Source: an uncultured Lachnospiraceae bacterium
GTDB taxonomy: Bacteria; Bacillota; Clostridia; Lachnospirales; Lachnospiraceae
Assembly (NCBI GenBank): GCA_910580195.1
Contig: CAJTWA010000026.1
Span: 16,258-60,402, forward strand
Reading direction: 5' to 3'
DNA length: 44,145 bases
The position numbers and the translations under genes were made by a program. How positions within the stretch are numbered: position 1 is the stretch's first letter; every line of letters begins with the position of its first letter. The notes under the pieces are model-generated. The model had not been told where the DNA came from, did no database searches, and saw nothing but the letters and a program-made list of their open reading frames with translations. Shown here one piece after another: positions 34,245 to 41,225 of the stretch.

Positions 34245-34489
34245 TTGGATGGATTATTGCAGGTTTACTTGCAGCTTCAGTCTTAGTAATAGTAGTAAGC
34301 GGCATAATTGATAAGCAAAAAACAAAAGAAGCCTTAAAAGGGGAAGGCTTTAAAGATGCTATTGTGAAAAGTGTAGATAAGACAAAGAATGTAATAACTG
34401 TTGAGGAACTTTTATCGGGAAAGAAGTGCCAAATAGAAGGGGATGGTATTTCAGATGAAATTCAGCAAGGAATGAGGATTTATGTGTAA
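34241..34489 (+). CDS. Small membrane protein of the cassette
   Basis: 82 aa, overlapping the previous stop as ATGA. An N-terminal membrane segment (IIAGLLAASVLVIVVSGII) is followed by about 55 residues that look beta-rich (KNVITVEELLSGKKCQIEGD, then EIQQGMRIYV), perhaps a small OB- or barrel-like fold. It lacks the AxLD/LD motif of its neighbours. Unknown function; expected to act at the membrane with the other small proteins. Confidence 0.68.
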   Translation: MIGWIIAGLLAASVLVIVVSGIIDKQKTKEALKGEGFKDAIVKSVDKTKNVITVEELLSGKKCQIEGDGISDEIQQGMRIYV

Positions 34490-34515
34490 TCAATTCTATG
34501 GAAAGGGAACTGCGA

Positions 34516-34893
34516 ATGAATTTACAAGAAATAATTGAAAGAAAATTAGAAAAATCAGAAAAGCTGGATAAGTTTTTAGAGCAAAAAGCAGAAGAATTAT
34601 TCCAGAGAAGGTGTGTTCCAGTTTTGTGCATGGAACAATGTATCGAACATGGGAGGAAAATGCAGGCACAAAACTTAAATGTCAGCAGGATAATTATTAA
34701 TGTTGAGGAAAATGAGCAAGCTACTGGGGAACATGATGCATTAGAAATAGTAATAGCTGCATTGGATAGCAGGAATAAGCCAATCCAGAGAAAAGGAGAG
34801 GAAGTATTGGCAGTTAGTTTGTACGCAGGGACATTAGATAAAAAATTAATTGATTTTTTGGATGGGGCAGATAAAAAAATTTATCAGTTGTAG
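34516..34893 (+). CDS. Soluble cassette protein, paralogue 2
   Basis: 125 aa from the ATG at 34516, preferred because AAAGGG lies 8 bases upstream; the earlier ATG at 34498 has no visible binding site. The N-terminal half is a charged helix (LQEIIERKLEKSEKLDKFLE) without membrane segment. The C-terminal half includes IVIAALDSRNKPIQRKGE and LDKKLIDFLDG, the same AxLD...LDxxhxxhL motif found in the membrane proteins at 33813 and 34910, suggesting a shared binding domain. Confidence 0.7.
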   Translation: MNLQEIIERKLEKSEKLDKFLEQKAEELFQRRCVPVLCMEQCIEHGRKMQAQNLNVSRIIINVEENEQATGEHDALEIVIAALDSRNKPIQRKGEEVLAVSLYAGTLDKKLIDFLDGADKKIYQL

Positions 34894-34909
34894 AATGGAG
34901 GTACATAAG

Positions 34910-35269
34910 ATGATATTAGGTTTAGGAATTCTTGCTTTAATAGCAATTGGCGCTGTGATAATGATTGTAGTAAATATTACGGTGAATTGGATACGGAAAA
35001 GGATAAAAGAAAAGCTTCAAAAAAAGACCGCAAAAAAGGTATTTATGAAAGAAATTGGACAAATGGTAGAGGATTGCGAAAATGAAATGACACTTGAGGA
35101 GCTCAATAGTGTGAAGGAAACTGCGAAAGATGCAGATTTTGTTATGGCAACTTTGGATGAGAATAATCAGGTAGATGAGGTTGAATTAATAAAGGATCAA
35201 AATAGTAAATTGGACAGGGAAGTAGAAGAGTTGCTGAAATCTAAAAAGGAAATATTAGTTACAGGTTAA
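34910..35269 (+). CDS. Single-pass membrane protein, cassette paralogue 3
   Basis: 119 aa, ATG at 34910 with GGAGG 9 bases upstream. N-terminal membrane segment (GILALIAIGAVIMIVVNITV) followed by a Lys/Arg-rich region and an acidic C-terminal domain ending in MATLDENNQVDEVELIK and KLDREVEELLKSKKEILVTG. This end is very similar in pattern to that of the protein at 33813, so the two arose by duplication. It is separated from the ATPase gene by 92 bases. Confidence 0.76.
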   Translation: MILGLGILALIAIGAVIMIVVNITVNWIRKRIKEKLQKKTAKKVFMKEIGQMVEDCENEMTLEELNSVKETAKDADFVMATLDENNQVDEVELIKDQNSKLDREVEELLKSKKEILVTG

Positions 35270-35361
35270 TAAGAAGATAGTTTTTCTGTTCCAATATAAA
35301 ATGGTGCAGGAGGAAAGGAGATTTCCCATAAGGTAGAAGGGAACAAACTGGAGATATGAAA

Positions 35362-36666
35362 ATGTATGCATGTATTCCGCATGAACTGTTAAAACAGGTA
35401 TCAGAGGACAGGAAGGATGAATGGAAGACAGGTTTGCAAAAAGCCGTAAAAAAGTATTTCAAAGAACCCTATCGTATAGAAATATGTGTGTCAGAAAATT
35501 CCAGAATCCAAATATTTATCATGGAAAAACCGAAGTATGCTGGGAGTGAGGATAGCATAAGCAGTGATTTAACAGAACAGGTGCACAGGTTATATCCAGG
35601 CACAAAAGTAGATGTAAAAATAAATTATGCTGCATTGTTCCCAGAATTCCATCCACAGGAATATAAACAAGATAAGCAGATGGAAAGGACGGAGAATAAG
35701 CACGAGGAACCCAAGCCCCAATCAGGGAAAGGGGAATTTGATTATGAAAAGCTTTCAGAAAACTATCAGGCTGAACTGCCCCGTTATTCTTTTGGGCAGG
35801 TTATCCTGCCGGAGCAGACGAGGATGGAGATTGAAGAGGCGGTTGGGATCATTCAAGTGGAACAGAAAGTGTTTGATGAGTGGGGGTTACGGAGGATTAT
35901 CCCCACGGCAACCTCTGCATTGAGTTTTTATGGGCCTCCCGGAACAGGGAAATCCATGGCAGCCGAAGCAGTAGCACAGAAAATGGGAAAGAGGATACTA
36001 AGCGCAACTTATGCAGATATTGAAAGCAAGTATCATGGAGAAGGGCCGAAGATGGTGAAAGCTATCTTCCGGGCAGCCGAAAAGCAAGATGCTGTTTTAT
36101 TTTTAGATGAGTCAGATTCACTTTTGTCTAAAAGGCTTACAAATGTATCCGATGGCTCTGCGCAGGCGATTAATTCCATGAGGAGCCAGCTGTTAATATC
36201 CTTGGAAAGGTTTAAAGGGGTCGTTATATTTGCAACGAATTTGGTTGTGAATTACGATAGGGCTTTTTTATCAAGATTAATTAACATAGAATTCCCAATG
36301 CCAGATGCAAAAGCACGTATGGAAATATGGAACAAGCATATTCAGGGGGATGGGATACATATACCACTTGCATCGGATGTCAACGTCATTGAATTAGCAG
36401 AAAACTATGAATTTTGTGGACGTGACATAAAAAATGCAGTGAAAAATGCCTGCGTGTCTGCTGCATTACAAGGACGCGATTATGTGACACAGGAAATTTT
36501 TCTAAAAGCTTGTGAGAAAACAAAGCTGGAATCAGAAAAGGCTGTTATGGCAGATGACCATACCACTATGAAAAAAACAGGATTAAGTGAACAGGCGGAA
36601 CATTCTTTGAAAAAAATAATCCAAAAACAAATTGACGATGGGAAAACCCAAAGCGATGCAGAATGA
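35362..36666 (+). CDS. AAA+ ATPase of the cassette
   Basis: 434 aa. The ATG at 35362 is preferred (TGGAG 8 bases upstream; the ATG at 35356 is too close). A roughly 140-residue N-terminal domain of mixed strands and helices, then a linker, precedes one AAA+ module: Walker A GPPGTGKS (about 192-199), Walker B LFLDESD (about 246-252), sensor FATN, and an arginine finger in FLSRLI. The C-terminal lid follows (ENYEFCGRDIKNAVKNACVS). The style resembles classical Vps4/SpoVK-like AAA proteins that remodel protein partners, not an ABC or DNA-helicase ATPase. It closes the seven-gene cassette and likely powers the nuclease or membrane proteins encoded upstream. Confidence 0.9.
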   Translation: MYACIPHELLKQVSEDRKDEWKTGLQKAVKKYFKEPYRIEICVSENSRIQIFIMEKPKYAGSEDSISSDLTEQVHRLYPGTKVDVKINYAALFPEFHPQEYKQDKQMERTENKHEEPKPQSGKGEFDYEKLSENYQAELPRYSFGQVILPEQTRMEIEEAVGIIQVEQKVFDEWGLRRIIPTATSALSFYGPPGTGKSMAAEAVAQKMGKRILSATYADIESKYHGEGPKMVKAIFRAAEKQDAVLFLDESDSLLSKRLTNVSDGSAQAINSMRSQLLISLERFKGVVIFATNLVVNYDRAFLSRLINIEFPMPDAKARMEIWNKHIQGDGIHIPLASDVNVIELAENYEFCGRDIKNAVKNACVSAALQGRDYVTQEIFLKACEKTKLESEKAVMADDHTTMKKTGLSEQAEHSLKKIIQKQIDDGKTQSDAE

Positions 36667-36729
36667 TACAGTATAGAAGAAATTTGGTAATATATAGGGC
36701 AAATTGAATATTTGCCGGTCTTTTGGGAA

Positions 36730-36810
36730 GTGCCAGAATTTCTGTGTAAGTTTTTCACAAAGTACCATAATTCGGGTATTTTGCAAATGCTTACAGGAAA
36801 ATTCTGGCAC
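36730..36810. repeat. Imperfect 21-bp inverted repeat downstream of the AAA gene
   Basis: GTGCCAGAATTTCTGTGTAAG (36730-36750) pairs imperfectly with 36790-36810 across a 39-base loop. It may be a terminator-like structure or the edge of the transferred cassette. No T tract follows (CTCTCTTCTATGG). Confidence 0.6.
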
Positions 36811-36921
36811 CTCTCTTCTATGGAAAACTACTATTTTTCGTTATAAAAAATAAAAAACTTGTTGAAATTATCTTGTATAAAATTTTCTGGATATGCGGGC
36901 TTTTTTTGCATATTTTTTGTA

Positions 36922-36950
36922 TTGCATAGCTCCGGGGAAAGTGATAGAAT
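36922..36950 (+). promoter_or_regulatory. Promoter of the MATE leader
   Basis: TTGCAT (36922-36927), 17-base spacer, TAGAAT (36945-36950). It would give a 5' leader of about 130 bases before the MATE start. Confidence 0.6.
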
Positions 36951-36962
36951 ACCCAGTATGCG

Positions 36963-37053
36963 CCCAAACAGTTTTCCATATTCTGGCTTCGCCCAGAAAC
37001 TTGCATCACTGTTTTGGGAGCATTTTGTACCTAAAACCCGTCCCACAGGGACG
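36963..37053 (+). promoter_or_regulatory. Structured leader RNA ahead of the MATE gene
   Basis: Two stacked elements: an outer stem CCCAAACAGT/ACTGTTTTGGG (36963-36972 with 37008-37018) enclosing a TTCTGG/CCAGAA hairpin (36981-36998), then a separate perfect hairpin CGTCCC-ACA-GGGACG (37039-37053) followed by a short T run. It could be a riboswitch or attenuator for the exporter. It matches no class I can name. Confidence 0.5.
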
Positions 37054-37089
37054 TTCACATTTTTCCAAAGCAAGAAAGGGTGGAATCAC

Positions 37090-38529
37090 ATGGCAAAAAA
37101 TGCAACAAAAGACATGACAACAGGAAGCCCAATGAAATTAATCCTGCAATTTGGCATCCCCCTCTTTTTCGGGATGCTGTTCCAGCAGTTTTACAATATG
37201 ATGGACACTGTGATTGTAGGGAAATTCCTAGGGGTCAATGCCCTTGCGGCAGTAGGGGCCACAGGGTCTATTAACTTTATGGTAATCGGTTTCTGCATGG
37301 GCGTATGCAACGGCTTTGCCATTCCAGTGGCACAGCAGTTTGGCGCAGGGGACTACCGTGCCCTCCGCAAATATGTGGCAAACAGCGTATGGCTGTCCAT
37401 TGGCTTTGCCGGGGCGATGACAGTGGCAGTCTGCGCCCTTTGCCGACAGATTTTAACATGGATGAATACCCCGGCAGATATTATGGGCGGGGCTTACAAT
37501 TATATTTTTGTGATATTTTTAGGCATCCCTGTGATTTACCTGTATAACCTGCTTTCCGGCATTATCCGCTCCCTTGGGGACAGCAAGAGCCCGCTGGTAT
37601 TCCTAGTGTGCTCCTCGGTACTGAATATCGTACTGGATTTAACGCTGATTTTGGTGTTCCATATGGGCGTGGCCGGGGCAGCGTGGGCAACCGTCATTTC
37701 CCAAGGGATTTCCGGCGTGGCCTGCCTTGTTTACATGGTAAAACGCTTTGAAATCCTAAAAATTTCCCGCGAGGAATGGCGGTTGGACGGGAAATATGCA
37801 GCAGTGCTCTGCAATATGGGAATCCCCATGGGCCTGCAGTATTCCATTACCGCAATCGGCAGCGTAATCTTACAGACGGCCGTCAACACCCTTGGCTCCG
37901 CAGCAGTAGCATCCACCGCAGCAGCCGCGAAAATCGGCATGTTTTTCTGCTGCCCCTTTGACGCCATGGGCTCCACAATGGCAACTTACGCAGGGCAGAA
38001 CGTAGGGGCTGGGAAATTGGGGCGCGTTTCCCAAGGGATTAAATCCACCAGCATCCTCGGCCTAGTATATTCCGTGCTGGCATTTGGGGCATTGGCGCTG
38101 TTTGGGCCGACGATTGCCCTGCTCTTTGTGGACAGTTCCGAAACAGCCATCCTCCAGAATGTAAGCTGGTTCCTGAACATCAACAGCGCTTTCTTTTTCC
38201 CTCTTGCACTGGTAAACATTATCAGGTTCACCATCCAAGGGCTGGGATTCAGCAAGTTTGCCGTCCTTGCAGGCGTCTGTGAAATGGGAGCCAGAAGCAT
38301 TGTCGGGATGGGCTTCGTGCCGGTATTTGGCTATGTAGCAGCCTGCTTTGCCAGCCCAGTAGCATGGGTCTGCGCAGACATTTTCCTAGTCCCCGCCTAT
38401 TTTTATGTCATGAAAAAACTCCGCCACATGCTAAAAGACAAGGAACACCAAGAATCCCTAAAGAAAAAAAGCAGGTTGCCAGAACTAGGAGCCGTACCAT
38501 GCACAGAAAGCGGCGCAATACAGCAGTAA
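37090..38529 (+). CDS. MATE-family multidrug/cation exporter
   Basis: 479 aa with about 12 membrane segments. Family features: N-terminal GSPMKLILQFGIPLFFGMLF with QQFYNMMDTVIVGKFLG, MGVCNGFAIPVAQQFGAGDY, then GMGVAGAAWATVISQG-type and IGMFFCCPFDAMGSTMATYA, and FAVLAGVCEMGARS. AAAGGG lies before the ATG. MATE proteins export drugs or metabolites using a Na+ or H+ gradient; the substrate here is unknown. Coding sequence is normal for the backbone, unlike the AT-rich cassette upstream. The structured leader suggests regulated expression. Confidence 0.92.
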   Translation: MAKNATKDMTTGSPMKLILQFGIPLFFGMLFQQFYNMMDTVIVGKFLGVNALAAVGATGSINFMVIGFCMGVCNGFAIPVAQQFGAGDYRALRKYVANSVWLSIGFAGAMTVAVCALCRQILTWMNTPADIMGGAYNYIFVIFLGIPVIYLYNLLSGIIRSLGDSKSPLVFLVCSSVLNIVLDLTLILVFHMGVAGAAWATVISQGISGVACLVYMVKRFEILKISREEWRLDGKYAAVLCNMGIPMGLQYSITAIGSVILQTAVNTLGSAAVASTAAAAKIGMFFCCPFDAMGSTMATYAGQNVGAGKLGRVSQGIKSTSILGLVYSVLAFGALALFGPTIALLFVDSSETAILQNVSWFLNINSAFFFPLALVNIIRFTIQGLGFSKFAVLAGVCEMGARSIVGMGFVPVFGYVAACFASPVAWVCADIFLVPAYFYVMKKLRHMLKDKEHQESLKKKSRLPELGAVPCTESGAIQQ

Positions 38530-38535
38530 AAAACA

Positions 38536-38710
38536 AAAGGCACCCCAGCCCCAACCTTTTCCCACACACAGGAAAAGCAAAACAGCAGTCTTTTTCCAAT
38601 ACACAGCCAAAGCGGGGCAGCGAACTTTTTCCCGCACGCAGGAAAGGCAGGGCAACGAACTTTATCCCGCACGCAGGCAAAGCAGGGCAGCAGTCTTTTT
38701 CCAATACACA
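38536..38710. repeat. Five 35-bp tandem repeats (two alternating subtypes)
   Basis: Units at 38536, 38571, 38606, 38641 and 38676 are each 35 bases. Two share AGTCTTTTTCCAATACACA endings (38571, 38676) and the others end in CCCGCACGCA or CCCACACACA. The period is not a multiple of three and the array begins just after the MATE stop, so it is non-coding. No spacers, so not CRISPR. Confidence 0.88.
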
Positions 38711-38892
38711 GGCAAAGCAGGGCAGCCCTTCCCCTAAGCAAACGGTTCATGGGCGCCCTTAGTGCAGGCGAAATCCACTGCTTACGCAGACTTAGGGATG
38801 AGGGCTATCCCGAAATCCCTTAGCCGGAGTTAGCAGTTAGTTCGCCGGAACGTTGCCCAGTTTGCTTAGGGGAAGGGCTGCCCTGCTTTGCC
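38711..38892. repeat. Perfect 33-bp inverted repeat with 116-bp loop
   Basis: Bases 38711-38743 are the exact reverse complement of 38860-38892. The first arm starts with the same 16 bases as the 35-bp repeat unit (GGCAAAGCAGGGCAGC), so it joins the array. The loop holds smaller complementary parts (CTTAGGGAT and ATCCCTTAG). It could form a large cruciform or RNA hairpin and resembles a MITE-like element. Confidence 0.9.
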
Positions 38893-39125
38893 GTCCGCCC
38901 CCCCCCAAAGCCCTCCACTCCGCCATCCCCCAAAGCCTTCCACACTCCCATTCCCCCCTCAAAAAAAGCCCTGCATTTGCATACCCCCCCTAAAGTTCCC
39001 ATTTACCCTTGTTTCCTCCAACATCGGAAATTATTACACACCTAAAAGCAGCTCCCCCATACATCTTTTGGGAAGACTGGGAAACATTTCACCAAAGATT
39101 AAGAAATCTTAAGAAATTTTTCACA
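38893..39125. other. C-rich, strand-biased intergenic DNA
   Basis: About 230 bases that are strongly C-rich on the plus strand to about 39010, including a run of nine C (38898-38906). No credible gene. The region then becomes AT-rich toward the promoter of the next gene. Confidence 0.5.
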
Positions 39126-39133
39126 TTATGGGG

Positions 39134-39163
39134 TTGATTTTTTAGGAAAAACCGTCATATGAT
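39134..39163 (+). promoter_or_regulatory. Promoter of the polysaccharide-deacetylase-like gene
   Basis: TTGATT (39134-39139), 18-base spacer, TATGAT (39158-39163). Confidence 0.5.
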
Positions 39164-39197
39164 AGGGAGGAAGAATATACGATAGATTAAAGAGAGT

Positions 39198-40724
39198 ATG
39201 GACAGGGAGAAAAAGGAAATGGAAAAGCAGCAAAATGATATGAGAAGACGCGCAAGCAGAGAGAAACAACAGAGATATTTCAAGAAACGGGTAGCAGCAA
39301 CCCTTGGCCTTCTGGCAGTAATTGCCGGGATAGGCGTAGCAGCCGCAGCGATGGCTTCCAACAAAGAAAAAGGCAAAGAAAAGGAAGATGGGACCGTAGA
39401 AACCATTGCAGACCCAGCGGTTACAGGGACGCCCCAGCAGGAAGAAGGCCAGCAGGAACCAGAACAGCAGGAACCCAAGGAGCCAGAAGCAGCATCTTGG
39501 AAGGCTGTGCTGGACGAGGCCAACCTTCTGGCAGCAGGGTACGACTATGACGCCGCCATCGGGATGGTGAAAAATTATGCAGGATATGAAAGCGTGGAAG
39601 AACTGACAGCCGCAATTGAAGATTACGAAGCACGCAAGGCAGAATGTGTGCCAGTAAATATCAGCGAGATTCCCCATGTATTTTACCATTCGCTGGTGGT
39701 AGACCCAGCCAAGGCATTTGCCAATCAGGACACAGACCCACAGGCGGTAGGCAATAACCAGTGGATGACGACAATAGATGAATTTAACAAGATTACCCAG
39801 ATTATGTACGATGAAGGGTACGTGTTGGTGGACTTGAAGGACATAGCGGAAGAAACCGTGGATGAAAACGGCGTGACCCACTATAAGGAGGGGACGATTA
39901 TGCTCCCGCCCGGCAAAAAAGCATTTGTGCTGTCCCTAGACGACTTGTCTTATTACCACAGCTACGATGGGTATGGCTATGCCTCCAAAATGGTGCTGGA
40001 TGAAAACGGCAAGCCGAAATGCGAGTACATCCAAGACGATGGGACTACCGTGGTAGGGGATTATGACGTTGTGCCTTTGATGGATAAGTTTATCGAAGAG
40101 CATCCAGACGCTTCTTACCGGGGGGCGAAAGGCACAATCGCGCTGACCGGCTATAACGGCGTGCTGGGCTACCGCACAGACATCAGCTACCAGACCGTGC
40201 CAGACGACATCAATGCAGATAAGAAAAAATGGCTGGAGGAGCATCCTGATTTTGACCTTGAAACAGAACGTGCCAAAGCCAAGGAAGTGGCCGACGCCAT
40301 GAAGGCAGACGGCTGGAAATTTGCCAGCCACACATGGGGCCATATGAAAGTCGGGGAGGCCTCCATGGAACGGATTAAAGCCGACACTGTTAAATGGAAA
40401 GAAAATGTAGAGCCAATCGTGGGCGAAACAGACGTTATTATCTTTGCCCATGGGCAGGATTTGGCAGGGTGGCCGGAAGGCTATGTGGCAGGCAATGAAA
40501 AATTTGAATACTTAAAAAGCAATGGGTTCAATTATTACTGCAACGTGGATTCTGCTCAATATAATGTCCAAATCCGTGATAATTATGTAAGGCAGAGCAG
40601 GAGAAATTTGGATGGGTTCCGGATTTACTTTAATTCCATCGGTGAGGAAAATACCTTGTCCGACCTGTTCAACGCCTCCGACGTCATTGACCCGCAAAGG
40701 CCGCCGGTGCCGCGCCTGCATTAG
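39198..40724 (+). CDS. Membrane-anchored polysaccharide-deacetylase-like protein
   Basis: 508 aa. A charged N terminus is followed by a membrane segment (residues 31-52), a Glu/Gln/Pro-rich linker and a catalytic domain outside the cell. NodB (CE4) motifs: VLSLDDLSYY, where DD at about 248-249 replaces the usual TFDD, and SHTWGH, the H-x3-H metal site, at about 378-382. VFYHSLVVDP and FAHGQDLAGWPEGY fit the family. The likely substrate is cell-wall glycan, whose de-N-acetylation aids lysozyme resistance, but the divergent motif 1 lowers certainty. The start has only a weak AAAGAGAG site; an in-frame ATG at 39219 is possible. Confidence 0.82.
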   Translation: MDREKKEMEKQQNDMRRRASREKQQRYFKKRVAATLGLLAVIAGIGVAAAAMASNKEKGKEKEDGTVETIADPAVTGTPQQEEGQQEPEQQEPKEPEAASWKAVLDEANLLAAGYDYDAAIGMVKNYAGYESVEELTAAIEDYEARKAECVPVNISEIPHVFYHSLVVDPAKAFANQDTDPQAVGNNQWMTTIDEFNKITQIMYDEGYVLVDLKDIAEETVDENGVTHYKEGTIMLPPGKKAFVLSLDDLSYYHSYDGYGYASKMVLDENGKPKCEYIQDDGTTVVGDYDVVPLMDKFIEEHPDASYRGAKGTIALTGYNGVLGYRTDISYQTVPDDINADKKKWLEEHPDFDLETERAKAKEVADAMKADGWKFASHTWGHMKVGEASMERIKADTVKWKENVEPIVGETDVIIFAHGQDLAGWPEGYVAGNEKFEYLKSNGFNYYCNVDSAQYNVQIRDNYVRQSRRNLDGFRIYFNSIGEENTLSDLFNASDVIDPQRPPVPRLH

Positions 40725-40756
40725 AGCACATCCTAAATGAAATGATTGGATAAAGG

Positions 40757-40837
40757 AAGCTGCAAAATTGTATGCAGCCAGAACCAGAAAGAGAAAGATT
40801 TCTGGGGATGGCAAGCATATGGTTTTGCAGCTTTTTT
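40757..40837 (+). terminator. Long branched terminator hairpin
   Basis: AAGCTGCAAAA (40757-40767) pairs perfectly with TTTTGCAGCTT (40823-40833), with inner pairs ATGC/GCAT and CCAGAAA/TTTCTGG, and a run of T ending at 40837. Confidence 0.85.
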
Positions 40838-40894
40838 GTTCTCTTATCGGAAATACCGTGCCACTGTGAAGTGATGAAGTTCATGTCTTTCCTA

Positions 40895-41031
40895 TAAGAG
40901 AAAGCCCTCCGGGCAGGAGGCGCACTCGCACGAAGGGTATTATGTCGCTAAGGCGACCGTGCTCGGCGCGCAAAGTGTCCAAGCCCCTCAAGATTGAGGG
41001 GTTCGGGGAGTTGAAGTGGGCTTGCCCACTT
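40895..41031. other. Hairpin-rich non-coding element before spoVAD
   Basis: Three perfect hairpins: GTCGC-TAAG-GCGAC (40944-40957), CCCCTCAA-GA-TTGAGGGG (40984-41001) and AAGTGGGC-TT-GCCCACTT (41014-41031). No long open frame with a ribosome binding site. It may be a structured RNA or a repeat family of the genome. Confidence 0.5.
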
Positions 41032-41165
41032 TGTTCTTGGATTGTAGATTTTAACAGAAATGGAAACTAAGGCACGTTTGGAAACTCTTTTTTCCAATCT
41101 GCGCGCCATCAAGGAGGAAATGATATACAAAGCTATGTTTCATGCATATGCCTGCCAAGTTTTTT

Positions 41166-41195
41166 GAGTAAAATGGAAATTTAGGGACATAATAA
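41166..41195 (+). promoter_or_regulatory. Sigma-G-like forespore promoter of spoVAD-spoVAE
   Basis: TGAGTA (41166-41171), 17-base spacer, CATAATA (41189-41195), each element one base from the TGAATA/CATACTA seen before the spoVA operon at 19299. The spoVAD start lies 30 bases downstream. Confidence 0.7.
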
Positions 41196-41225
41196 CCTCA
41201 GGAAACCATCACAGGAGGAAACATT

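Noticed and set aside
38536..38710. Possible CRISPR array or repeat-protein gene
   Set aside because: Contiguous 35-base units, no spacers, period not a multiple of three, and no frame continuing through the array with a start site.
38364..38762. 132-codon frame across the MATE end and the repeats
   Set aside because: Out-of-frame overlap with MATE followed by non-coding repeats.
41060..41185. 41-codon frame before spoVAD
   Set aside because: No ribosome binding site and no recognisable family; it overlaps the sigma-G-like promoter.
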